Source: Chrysochromulina tobinii
Lineage: Eukaryota; Haptophyta; Prymnesiales; Chrysochromulinaceae
NCBI GenBank assembly: GCA_001275005.1
Contig: JWZX01003143.1
Span: 1 to 64,000, forward strand
DNA length: 64,000 nt
Reading direction: 5' to 3'
Below the pieces are notes generated by a model. That model saw only the letters and a program-made list of their open reading frames with translations, was not told the origin of the DNA and made no database searches. The translations under genes were made by a program, and so were the position numbers. Below, piece by piece: positions 39,253 through 49,013 of this stretch. The number at the start of each line of letters is the position of its first letter. The stretch's first letter is position 1.

Positions 39253-42200
39253 CTAAAGTTCTTCATAGTCTACTGCCTGCCTTCTTGGTTGAATCAGCGC
39301 ACCAATGTGCGCGTGGCTTGTGCTCATCTCACCGTACTCGCCGTACGAGAATCGGCTCTTGCCTGAACTCTTGCGCGTGAGCTGGGTCAGCATCGCGTGC
39401 ATCTCGCTCATCTGCTCATTGAGCCGCCTCACGTCCACATGGATGCTCGACACCTCCTGCTTGATCGCATCACCCTCCTGTTGCCGCCTCTCCTGTTGCC
39501 GCCTCTCCTGTTGCCGCCTTCGCGTCTCCGGGGTTTCCACAGGGGTTTCCACAGGGGTTTCCAGCTCGCCGCCCGACCCGCGGCGCTCGCGCACAGGAGG
39601 CAGCACCTGCTCCACTAAGTTGCCCGCCTCATCGACGTCGCGCAGCTTGGAGCCTGTGATGGTGCGGAAGATGTGCCCGAGATCGGGCGGGAGATCCCCC
39701 TCCGGCCCCTCTGGCCCCTTTCCCGGCGACTTTGGCTGCCCAAATGCGGACGTGAGCATCTCGTAGGCCACCGACGCGCCGGTCTCCCGCACGCGCTGGG
39801 AGTCCGCATACGCTTTGAGAAGGACCACGGTGCGCTTGAGGGCGAGGCGCATGGCCGAGGCCTGCACAACGCGCTTCGAGGCTGGGTAGTCCGCCAGCAC
39901 GTCGTCTAGGTCCTCGCGCTGCAGACTGATGGTCTCAACGTACGTGAGCGCGGTCGCGGGGCGTGTGTCGCGCAGCACCTTGGCGGAAAGGATCATGTCG
40001 TCGCCCCAGGTGGAGCCCGAGCGCAAGAGATCGCCGCCACGCGCCGCGATGCCTCTCATCATGATTGTGAGGCTCGACGAGTTGATCCGCTCCTTGGGAG
40101 GGTAGCCAATGCGCGCCAGCCGCGCCGCGAGCTTCACGAGGCACTCGGACTCGACGCCATGAAGGAACCATACATGCGTGAATGTCGAGCGCGACATGTG
40201 CAGCATCATGGCTCCCTGTAGCCCGGGAGAGAGGCGAGAGACCAGCGAATCATACGAGAGCTTCTTGCGTAGCTCCCGTGTATTGCGCAGGTACGAGCGC
40301 GCCAAGACCCCGAGCTCGTGCGGGATTTTCATGTCGGCAATGAAATCGTTCAGGGCGTCCATCTGCTGACGAAATGCGATCGTGTGAGGGTCGCCCGTCG
40401 TCATCATCGCGCAGATGGTACCCACAACCATGGCCCAGATGATCGAGCCGATCAGAATGGCGAAACAGAACACGGCATACTCGGCCCGGTTCTCGGGCAC
40501 GATCGAGCCAACGCCACCCGTCATTGCGACCGTGCTCACGTACATGGCGGCGAGCCACACGTCTCCGTGGTAGTCGACGTTGCGCACCGAGCCCTCGTCA
40601 TTGTACCGGCAGATCCAGGTCTGCGCGTTGCGAATAGCATTGCGCTTCTTGATCACCTGCTCGAGGAACGGCTCGCTCCCGAGCTCCATCCTCGCGAGCA
40701 CATCCACCTCACACGACGTGAGGCACGACGTGAACTCGCAAAAGGCTTCATATCGCGTGTCGCCGCGCACGCAGCCGAAGCAATCACCTCCACCCTCATC
40801 CGCAGGCTCCCCCGCGAGCACGCGCGCCAGCACGCCCGCCGCGAGCGCGTCGGTGCGCTGGTCGTCCGCAAGCTGTGCGAGGAGGCCGAGCGAGCACGCG
40901 AGCCAGTGCGTCGTGAGCACGACGATCGAGATCCACTTGAAGAGCTCCCAGTACGCGTACGAGATTGGCACGACGCCCTCCCATCGCTTCAAGATGCGGC
41001 TCGCGCGCAGGATGCGCATGAGTTTGATCAGGCGCAACAGCCGGAGCATACGCACCATCTTCAGAAAGTCGAGGTTCGAACGGTCAAGAGTGTTCAACGA
41101 CCACTCGATCATCTCCTCGACCGGTAGGATGGAGAGCACGTCGATGACGAACCAGGAGCCCAAGTAGCGCCGCGCAATCATCACGTGTGACTTGACAAGG
41201 TACCTGGCGGGTAGGGTTCGGGTTCGGGTTACTACTAGACAAGGGTTAGGGTGGGGTTGACTTCGCAAGGTACCCGCTCTCGGGCATTCGGTACGGCACG
41301 AAGAAGTTGAGGACGATGTCGACACCGAAGAGCACGTTCACGACGGCGTTGAGCACCTGCAGCGGTGAGCCTGGCTCAACACCAGCCCACATGAAGCACA
41401 CCTGCAGTGGCAAGAAGTGTCACTCAGTGGCAAGAAGTGTCATTCAGTGGCAAGAAGTGGCATGCAGTGTCACTCGGTTGGCACTCTGTGTCACAGGGTG
41501 CCAATGAGGGGGCTTTGGGGGCATGGGTGACGTGTCACTCGGTGCCAATGAGGGGGCTTTGGGGGCATGGGTGGCGGCGTCGCTAACCTCATACGGCGTG
41601 ACGGTGGCCGTATAGAAGAGGAGACATAGCATGAGGACGTCCCAGAACTGCATCAGCCTCGTGTTGGGGATGAGCAGCAGACGATTCATATGGTAGAGAC
41701 GCGCGCGGAGTCGTCTCACCTCCTCACGGAAGCCCGACTCATCCACCTTGCGATCGACGAAGGCGTGCGGCTGCTCGCCCTCCCTGGCGGAGAGTTGCGC
41801 ATAGAACTCCATGAAATTTGTCGGCTCACGCCGCTGCGTGGAGTCCTCCGTCTTCACCTTGCGGAAGGTGATGGACGACTTCCGGATCGTGGATGGCGCC
41901 GTGAAGGAGCGTGCGAACCTATTGACGGCCGCGCGCCGTCCCGTGCCGTCTTCTTCTGGGAATACTCGAGCCAGCTTGTGTGCCCACTTCCAGCGAAAGA
42001 CTTTCCTGCGAGGCTCCTGCAGCGGAATCCTGGTCTGCACCACATACTGACTCTTGCCAGTCATCGATTGCGCATGATTGCGCAGGTCATCGACGTCGAA
42101 GGCGGCATGTCGATGCGAGTCCCGATTACTGGTGCGGTGCGAGTCCCGATTGCTGGTGGTATTTGACACTCTCGGACTGACCTGCACCGAGATCCGTGAG

Positions 42201-42424
42201 TGGAAATCCTGCACCGAGACTCCTCCACCGATGCCACGACCCGAGTCCATCTCCAGAGACGGTGGGACCGGATTCGTCTCCAGCTTCACTGGATTCATGG
42301 CTTGAGAAGCGATCAGAGAACTCAATACTGGTGGTGCATTCTCGTGTGCTGCCACCCCGGGCGGCGTCGGTTGGCACGTGGTGCCATTCATGGCATCAAC
42401 CGGGACCTCGGCTGTTGTCAGCAT
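39253..42424 (-). CDS. Six-transmembrane voltage-gated/cyclic-nucleotide-type ion channel, three exons
   Basis: Proposed minus-strand exons are 42424-41588, 41401-41274 and 41203-39253, giving 971 residues. The long N-terminus is Ser/Thr-rich. Exon 1 ends inside S1 (LMQFWDVLMLCLLFYTATV). Exon 2 supplies the S2 region (VLFGVDIVLNFFVPYRM). Exon 3 holds S3 (WFVIDVLSILPV), the S4 sensor with Arg/Lys about every third residue (about 366-396), S5, a Cys-containing turret of about 100 residues, the pore and S6 (FCFAILIGSIIWAMVVGTI). The pore reads TGGVGS at about 550-555 where potassium channels have TVGYGD. A degenerate cyclic-nucleotide-binding-like region follows (about 680-760), then a C-terminal coiled-coil/repeat tail. 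It resembles the EAG/CNG/HCN superfamily. Ion selectivity is uncertain because of the pore. Confidence 0.8.
41204..41273 (-). other. Predicted 70-bp intron with telomere-like repeats and flanking direct repeats
   Basis: On the minus strand the intron begins GTACCTTGCGAAGTCA, and the exon after it begins GTACCTTGTCAAGTCA. The core contains CCCTAACCC and CCCGAACCCGAACCC strings. Splicing restores ESG-YLVKSH, continuous across S2-S3. Confidence 0.7.
41402..41587 (-). other. Predicted 186-bp intron made of tandem repeats
   Basis: It begins GTTAGC after GAG and ends CTGCAG on the minus strand. It contains two copies of a unit of about 38 bases with CAATGAGGGGGCTTTGGGGG (near 41503 and 41550, plus strand) and several about 20-bp GTGGCAAGAAGTGTCACTCA-type units (41406-41465). 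Splicing joins S1 (TPYE) to the VCFMW start of exon 2 in phase. Confidence 0.65.
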
Positions 42425-42554
42425 GATTATACGTTGCCGCTCGCCGATACGCGTGAACGTATTGCGCGACGATAGATTCCTACCGGTACGTAGGCGGGCG
42501 GGGCGATCTGGGGGTTGAGTAGCGTAAAATAGACGTTGCAAAGCCGAGCGCCTC

Positions 42555-43748
42555 ATGCCGGCTTCGCTGCGCCTTGCCGAGCGACTCGGCGGTAACAAAG
42601 ACTTAGCCTCGCTCCAGCGCGAGCTTGACAGCCTGCGCGCCTACCGCGACACGTTGCACGACACGATGAAGGGCCTTGTGGAACATTCGCAAGCCCGGCT
42701 CAAGCCAGCAGATGTCCCAGAGCTCGTTGCCAGCCTCAAGTGCGTCGCGGCAGCGCTGACAAACGAACACTCGGCAGCAGTGCAAGAGTTTGCGTACGAG
42801 CTCGAGGCCGCACGGGCCGAAGCAGCGCGGCAACAAGAGCGTGCCGAGAAGGCCGAGGCGCGCGCGCAGGGTAACGCCAGCGCTAAAGACGATGCAGCCA
42901 GCGTCGTCGCGCAGCTGCTCAGGAGGGCCGAGGAGCAGCGCGACACAGCCCTACGCGAGCTGAATGAGCAGCGCGTCGCTCGTCGCGCCGCAGATCGTGC
43001 CGCTAAGGCGTTCGAGGCGGAGGCGGCCGCGCTCGAGGCGGCGCTCACGCGGTCGGCGGCGCGCAGCGAACAGCGAACAGTGGAGGCTGTCGATAAGGCC
43101 CTCGCGCTCGCGGACGCGGCTGCGGGCAGGGCGGCCCATCTTGAGAAGGCGTGCCATGCCCTCGAGCAAGCCGCCTCCGAGGCGCATGCAGCGACCGCAG
43201 CGATGCATGCGCAGTGCATGCGTGCCGAGGTTTCGTCTGTGACGGAGGTGGCAGCCGAGGCAGCGCTTAGCGCGGCCCATGAGCAGGCCCAAAAGGATCG
43301 CCGACTCGCTGAGCAGCGCGACGGGTGGCAGGCCGAGGCGGCCCGCGCGGCGATCGAGAGGACTCACCTTCGGGAGGAGATCAAGCTGCTCGAGCAGCAG
43401 CTGCAGTTGCTCCAGCAAGTTGAGCCGCCGCCGCCGCCGCAGCAGCAGCAGCCACGAGAACCCGTCCCGTCCAGGAATCGCTTCGCGCGGTACGTCGATT
43501 TGCTCAACGAGTGCAAGGCTTCGAAAGAGGCGTCGCCGAGAGATGCTGCGCGTCACGCGGCGGCATTGATGGACCGCGGCGCGCGAGATTTGGTGCGAGA
43601 TTTGGTGCTCACAGCTGCTGGCGGATGCACGGCTCCTGTTAGCCTTAGGAGTCCGAGCCGACCCGACAGCGAAGTGAATGGGGTGATGCGCAGCGCGCGA
43701 GAGCGAGGCGGACCGCTTTTGCAATCTGGGCCGCCACGACCGAGGTAA
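42555..43748 (+). CDS. Alanine-rich coiled-coil protein
   Basis: 397 residues from ATG 42555. Almost the entire protein from about residue 15 to 300 is heptad-patterned helix rich in Ala, Glu, Arg and Gln, consistent with a long coiled coil. A PPPPPQQQQP linker at about residues 297-306 separates a short conserved-looking segment (NRFARYVDLLNECKASKEASP) and a Ser/Arg-rich tail. No catalytic or membrane motif. Its ATG overlaps, in a CATG palindrome, a possible upstream ATG of the divergent channel gene; the preferred channel start is 42424, about 130 bases away. Family not recognised; a structural or cytoskeletal role is a guess. Confidence 0.65.
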   Translation: MPASLRLAERLGGNKDLASLQRELDSLRAYRDTLHDTMKGLVEHSQARLKPADVPELVASLKCVAAALTNEHSAAVQEFAYELEAARAEAARQQERAEKAEARAQGNASAKDDAASVVAQLLRRAEEQRDTALRELNEQRVARRAADRAAKAFEAEAAALEAALTRSAARSEQRTVEAVDKALALADAAAGRAAHLEKACHALEQAASEAHAATAAMHAQCMRAEVSSVTEVAAEAALSAAHEQAQKDRRLAEQRDGWQAEAARAAIERTHLREEIKLLEQQLQLLQQVEPPPPPQQQQPREPVPSRNRFARYVDLLNECKASKEASPRDAARHAAALMDRGARDLVRDLVLTAAGGCTAPVSLRSPSRPDSEVNGVMRSARERGGPLLQSGPPRPR

Positions 43749-44018
43749 GATCGAGGCGCGAGAGGTACCGTATCCGAACGGCAACGGGAACGCGGCATGG
43801 AACGCGGTTCGGAGCGTGGTGCGTGCGGCGAGGTAACGAGTTGTGACACACCCTACAGTACTGTGATTCTATTAGTCTTAGCTGTTTCGAGCTCCTCGAC
43901 ACTATTGCGCCGTACGTAAGTATTGGTCCACTCTGACCATTTATTCACCATTTATCACATGCCAGTGAGAAAACACTCTCGTCGTCATGCCGTCGAATGG
44001 GGTCGCCTCGTCCATGTC

Positions 44019-44282
44019 TCAAGGTCCTGGCAGGCAAACCATGTGCGCCTCCAGCCCTTCACGTCTCAACCTCTGATAGCCAGCGATGCCCAAGACCAGC
44101 GAGAACACCATCAGTGCGATCCCAATGAGCGTGAGCCGATCGCCCTCGCTGCCGAGGTATTGCCCATATTTGTAGCACGAGATTCCAGCTGGCAGTGTGA
44201 TAAGAATCAAGCCGCCAGCGCGCCGTGCGAACGTGACAGCCGCACGCTGGTAAGGGTCTACGCCGAGCTCATCAAGTGGCAT
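44019..44282 (-). CDS. Small two-helix membrane protein
   Basis: 87 residues from ATG 44282 (MPLDELGVDPYQRAAVTF). Two hydrophobic helices are clear: about 28-48 (GGLILITLPAGISCYKYGQYL) and about 56-78 (LTLIGIALMVFSLVLGIAGYQ), followed by a short basic end. Both lengths suit membrane spans in a hairpin. The open frame continues upstream to 44438 without good start context. It sits 3' of the phosphatase/kinase gene on the same strand and could alternatively be a further 3' exon, but the kinase frame has its own stop at 44492. No family recognised. Confidence 0.45.
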   Translation of the reverse strand: MPLDELGVDPYQRAAVTFARRAGGLILITLPAGISCYKYGQYLGSEGDRLTLIGIALMVFSLVLGIAGYQRLRREGLEAHMVCLPGP

Positions 44283-44491
44283 AGTACAACAGCAGCGCTC
44301 TGCGTCCGCTCGCGTTCTCGTCCTAGGACCGCTTTCTGGGAAGGGCGGAGCACAAACCCGCGTGGTGTGTTTTGTTCTGTGAAGATTTCGCACCAAAAAA
44401 AGGCAAACTTGCGCCGACAGTCCGCCGTATCGGTGCATTCATGCGCGGCGTCTCGGAGTCTCTTCTACGCACTCGCCGTCTGCGGCGCCCG

Positions 44492-47373
44492 TCAATCCTC
44501 ATCCTCGACGTCGTCGGCGGGGTACATGACGCTAGTGTCGGAGATCGAGATGACCCAGTCGTTGGCCTGCACGTCGAAGAGGTGGATGCTGTCAAAGGCG
44601 GCCCGCTTGTCGGGATCGGCGAGGATGGCCGAGAAGTGCTTGTGGTACGCGCGCAGCGTGGAGACCGTCTGCTCCTTGGTGATGAACCGCCCGAAAGCCT
44701 GGCCCGAGAGCATGCGGTTTCGCAGAAACTTCCAGTTGGTGAGTGGCGTGATGTGCGTACCGAAGAGATGGACTTTGCAGCCACGCTCGGCGAGCCGGTT
44801 TGCAATGGTGAGCACGTGATCAGCGTCGTGTAGCGTCTTCTCGAGGATGATCGAGCGACCTTCGGCTAGGGCCCGGTCGGCGACTTGATGGTTGAGGAGA
44901 ATGGACTCTCGATGTAGATATTGAGAGTGCAAGAGATGCTTGCCCGGACCTGACTTCTCATTGTTCTGACGGACGAGCACCGAGAGCTCGTCGTCGCCCC
45001 ACGCAGCCAAGTACTCCTTGATGAGATCCGCGGACGCATCGAGCAATGGCAGCCCGAGCGTGCGCAGGTAGCGCTTGAGCACAGTGTCCTTGCCCGAGCC
45101 CGGCACACCCACCACGATGAAGACGTGCGTGTCTTGCGGGAGCGTTGCAAGCCGATCGGTAAGCGGACCCAGCCGCCGCCGCGGCGACACGGACGGCGTC
45201 GAGAAGCGTCCAGCCGTGAGCGCCGAGGTGAAGATCATCTGCACGATGCGCTCGTGCAACGCCTTGCGCTCTGGGGTGAACGCGTCGCAAGCGCAGGTGT
45301 ACTCGTCGCCGTCGAGGCTCGTGATGAGGCGCGGCGCCGCGCAGCAGCGCACAATCGAGTCGCGTGTCACTTCTGGATCGGACCTGATGAAGGAGGCAAT
45401 CCGTGGTCATCAGTGGTCATCAGTGGTCATCTGAGGCCATCCGTGGTCATCAGGGGCCGTCCGTCGCGATCCGGGCCAATCAAAGGCCTTCGGAACAGTC
45501 GCCATCAGTCGCCATCAGTCGCCATCAGTCGCCATCAGTGGTCATCAGTGGTCATCAGTGGTCATCAGTGGTCATCAGTGGCCATCAGTGGCCATCAGTG
45601 GCCATCAGTGGCCATCAGTGGCCATCAAAGGCCATCGGACCAGTCGCCGAGGTAGTTGAGTGAGGAGAGCGAACGCTTGAGAAGCTCCATCTCGTGCTCC
45701 GAGAGTGGCAGCTCTAGATCCTCCATCCTCGCGAGCTCGTCGAGCTCCTCCACACGCAGTGGCGGTAGCTTCGGACGAATACGGCTGCCCGTGAGCAGCC
45801 CGGCGGCGGAGACGGAGGGCTCTGATTCGCCCCACTGTGGCGCGATCGTCTCTTGAGTGAGCATGCGGTCGATGGCGTTCATCGATTCCAGATTGGCCTT
45901 CCAGATCGCCTCCCCAGACTTGACTGGACTTGCCTCCCCCGAGGCCCGCTGCGCCGTACTCTCCTCGGTCGACGCGCCGACCGGGTCGCCGCTGATGCTC
46001 GAGTACAGCACTCGGTCGACTGGGTCTCCGCCTTCGTCGGCGACCCGGTCTCTGCCGCCACCGAGGCCATCGCATTCGGCAAGGCATTCGTCATCGTCGC
46101 CACATTGCTCTTCAGAAGTCCGTGGGCTATTGCTGCTGCCGCTGCTGCTGCGCGCCATCCACGCAGCCGCCCGGTTGTCCAGACCCCAATAATCCGTGCG
46201 CTTGTCCTTGGTCCAATAATCAATCACCGCGTTCGCCGTGAACATTCGGCGTGTATCAATCAGCGCGTTGGCCCGACGCGGGCGCGGCTTGGGAAGGCAC
46301 TTCGAGGCGCTGCGCAGGAAGCCAAGCTCGGGGCGCTCGAGTGCATCCGCCGAGCCCGGCCTCACGGCGCGCGAGACGAGCGGCCGCTTCATGTACTCGG
46401 GCAACGGCTCCTTTCTCGACTCTCCATACTGAATGTCCATAAACTTGCCGCGATAGGGAGACGCACGCCAACGGCCGGCGAGCGCGTAGGTGCCGCTCTG
46501 TGGACTCTTCTCGAGCACCCAGATCTCGCAGTTGGAGGGGTTCCACACCTGCTCGAACTCGTACACCGTCCAACGCAGGTAGCACATGCAGAAGATACGC
46601 ATGAGCAGCCCGTGTGTCACCAGCACGTAGTTCTCGTCGCGCGTGCTAGCGTCGCTGCTCGGTGCCTCCGGAGCAGACTCAAAGTAGTCGCCCTTGGTGG
46701 TGTCGGACATGGTGCGGAAGAGGTACGTGATGAACGATGCCATCCGATCAAAGACGTCCGTGCCCGCCTCGCCGTTCGGGAAGCGGTAGTAGAAGCGTCC
46801 GAACTTCTGACGCTCGTTGAGCACCGCGCGCATCGCCTCGTGGCTCTGGAAGTTGCCAAAGTCCTGCTCGCGCAGCCGCGGCTCCGACGAAACCTTGACT
46901 GTCTGCCCATCGAAGGCTCGGAGGATCGCAAGCAGAGTCTGCCGTGCACGCAGGTACGGCGACACGAAGAAGCGCACCGTCTCATTGCCAATGAGCTGCC
47001 GAATCTGCAGCCCAGCAACCGCGCCCTGAGCGAATCCGTGCTCCGTCAGCGCGATCTGCGAGTCTGGGGTGGTGCTGTAGGCGCTCCTGTCTATGTTGCC
47101 CTCCGACTCGCCGTGGCGCACCAGGATGATGCGATTCGGCCGTTGCTCAAATTCCTTGAGCACCCTCAGATTGGACAAGGCCGCATCGAGCTTCTCAAGA
47201 TCGAGGCCGTCGAAGAGCCCCATGCGTGGCGGTGGTACCCTTAGAGCAAGCGGCCTTGGCGCCAGCATGGCTAACACCGCCGCGGCCGCATGAATCGCCA
47301 CGGCCGCCATGTTCGCCGGCGTGAGAATGCCTGTGTGGTCTTGTTGCGGCGGTCGACTTTCAGTTTCGTTCAT
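44492..47373 (-). CDS. Histidine phosphatase (PGAM-like) joined by a repeat intron to a zeta-like P-loop kinase
   Basis: Proposed minus-strand exons are 47373-45641 and 45383-44492, 874 residues from ATG 47373. Residues about 20-50 form a hydrophobic leader (AAAAVLAMLAPRPLAL). A phosphoglycerate-mutase-like domain follows: LVRHGESEGN with R86/H87, SPYLRARQT, and VTHGLLMR with H254. Residues about 330-570 are linker and acidic Ser-rich sequence. Exon 1 ends LGDW; the unspliced frame would stop six residues later inside a minisatellite. Exon 2 has a P-loop GVPGSGKDT at about 670-678, an ILEKTLHDADHVL strand and a zeta_toxin-like fold; in this family such kinases phosphorylate nucleotide sugars, but other eukaryotic substrates are likely. 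Exon 2 has no ATG of its own near its start and a stop lies just upstream in frame, which favours splicing. Two separate genes remain possible. Confidence 0.65.
45384..45640 (-). other. Predicted 257-bp intron largely composed of a 10-bp minisatellite
   Basis: On the minus strand it starts GTCCGATGG and ends CATCAG, and the following exon starts GTCCGATCC. The direct repeat GTCCGAT thus marks both borders. Splicing rebuilds the Trp codon and keeps frame (LGD-W-SDPEVTRD). Confidence 0.6.
45408..45637. repeat. 10-bp minisatellite (GTGGTCATCA / GTGGCCATCA)
   Basis: More than fifteen units of the GTGGYCATCA/GTCGCCATCA type. Homogeneous blocks are at 45500-45540 (GTCGCCATCA), 45541-45580 (GTGGTCATCA) and 45581-45620 (GTGGCCATCA), with degenerate units at 45408-45500. 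The plus strand is open in all frames, while all minus-strand frames contain stops. Confidence 0.95.
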
Positions 47374-49013
47374 TAAAACCCCAAAACCCGACTCGACAAA
47401 AGAGGGGAGGAGAATCGCACTAAATGAGGCGAGGCGCGGCTAATGTACGCTAATTGAACAGCCTCGAAGAGAGCCATGCGACTTTCGCCAAGAATACCAC
47501 CGCGTCGGTCGAGCGGACGAGCGCGGGCGGGCCGGTTTTAGAGTTTTTCTGCACGCGAGACCCTGCGTGCCACACCCGGTACGGCATCTCGCGGTCCTCC
47601 CCCCACCGTGCGGCTAAATCTCGGCGGCCGTCGTTCTCGCGGACGCAACGACCTTCCACTTCTCACCGCACCCGCCTACATGTTACCTACATGTACTGTA
47701 CAAGGAATCTAGTACTATAGGAAATATCCTACAAGCACCCACATTATTTGGGGTTGTTTTCTCATTTCTATAGAGAGAGATTTGTGACTGAACGAGCTAC
47801 CCTACCAATTGGCGGGAGCGCGGGACCCCTGAATTGCGGTCAAGGGTAGTCGACGGGGGTGTAACGGCGACGGGGGTGCTCTCGCGTCAGCGGGGCAACT
47901 TGATTACCATCGGTAATACGCAGTAAACCTAAATGTAGTGATTTACAGTCAATATCGCCAAAATTTTCGCGCCTGCGGCGGGCTGAAAAACGCGCGCGGG
48001 GCAACTTGATTACCCCCCCTCTATAGATGAGCACCCCCGTCACTTCCCAAGAGGCCGTCGATACCCCGGGATTGCGGTGGGGGAAATTGAAGGGGGTGTC
48101 GGATCAGTCGGCGTGGGAGTTATAGTATGAGGCACATGCGACATCTTCATGGGAATGGGACGGGCGCATGGTGACAATGGCGGGGCACACGCTCGTGGTG
48201 GCTCACTAATTCCAATTGACTAATTCTGTCAAGTTGAGTGGAAGGCACCGTGCTCCCAGCACGGACTTGTGGTCAGACCGAATACGGTAACAGAACATGT
48301 CATTTTTTTCTCCTAAAAAAACATGTACATGTAGAGCATGTCATCAAGGGGGGTCCTGCCAATGTGTGGGTAGCTTGGTAAGTTACAAAGTTCTCTCTAT
48401 CATCAACCAGGGCATTAAAGGGCATGTCATTTCCTTTCTAGTTCTTGTTTCGTCTCTAACCTCCAGACCCATTTTTATTTTCGGAGCACGGCGAGACCGT
48501 TGCGTGGTGGACGAGAGGACGTGGTGGACGGTGCGGAGGGACAGGGCTGATGAGAGAGTGATTGATTGGATCTGAGATCGATTGCCTGAGCAATACAGAG
48601 AGGAGCCGGGCCGCACGGGCTGAGGATAGGGGCCGTAGCGAGGACGAAGGGGCCACTATTCTCCGGCTGTAGGCAGCCCGCGCGTCTCCTTTAATGAGCG
48701 CGCCGAGGAGACGCCAGTGGAGCACCCCTTCATATGGCTGCCGACATCTCTCGTGTTGCTAGAAACCCTCTCGGTGTGGTGCAAAGGCGTCAATCTAGTC
48801 CGAGTGCGAGTGGATGATTCCGAGTACATGGATAGCGGTGTGAACGAAGAGGAGGAAGACTTGCGTTGTTTATAGCTACCCGAAAAAAAAGGTGGTTATA
48901 ACTACTGTATTCATACATGTTAGGTATCCCGAAAAAAAACAATTTTGGATATTTTTTTTTTCCGGGCTGCAGCAGCCGGGCACTTATGTCGGCTATATCG
49001 ATGTCCGCAAGCG
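47374..49013. other. Long intergenic region between divergent genes
   Basis: 1.64 kb without a supported gene, lower in GC than the coding regions. It holds a possible small element with 12-13 bp inverted ends (47870-48040), a 17-bp direct repeat, and T-rich or A-rich tracts just upstream of the ABCG start (48880-48960). Confidence 0.6.
47870..48040. mobile_element. Candidate small inverted-repeat (MITE-like) element
   Basis: ACGGGGGTGCTC at 47870-47881 is matched in inverted orientation by GAGCACCCCCGT at 48029-48040. The interior is A/T-richer. GGGGCAACTTGATTACC occurs directly repeated at 47892-47908 and 47998-48014. I could not identify a clear target-site duplication, so this is tentative. 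Confidence 0.35.

Noticed and set aside
41204-41273. True telomere or chromosome end
   Set aside because: Only a few degenerate CCCTAA/CCCGAA units, inside a gene with coding sequence on both sides.
43923-44819. 298-codon plus-strand open frame
   Set aside because: Antisense to both the kinase exon and the small membrane-protein gene; no domain.
45408-45637. CRISPR-like array
   Set aside because: Units are 10 bp and contiguous with no spacers, in a eukaryotic context; it is a minisatellite.
45403-45663. Plus-strand open frames encoding repeats such as SVVISGHQWP
   Set aside because: They are translations of the 10-bp minisatellite, which has no stops on this strand in any frame; no domain, no flanking coding sequence.
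45853-47244. 463-codon plus-strand open frame
   Set aside because: Antisense to the histidine phosphatase exon and without recognisable motifs.
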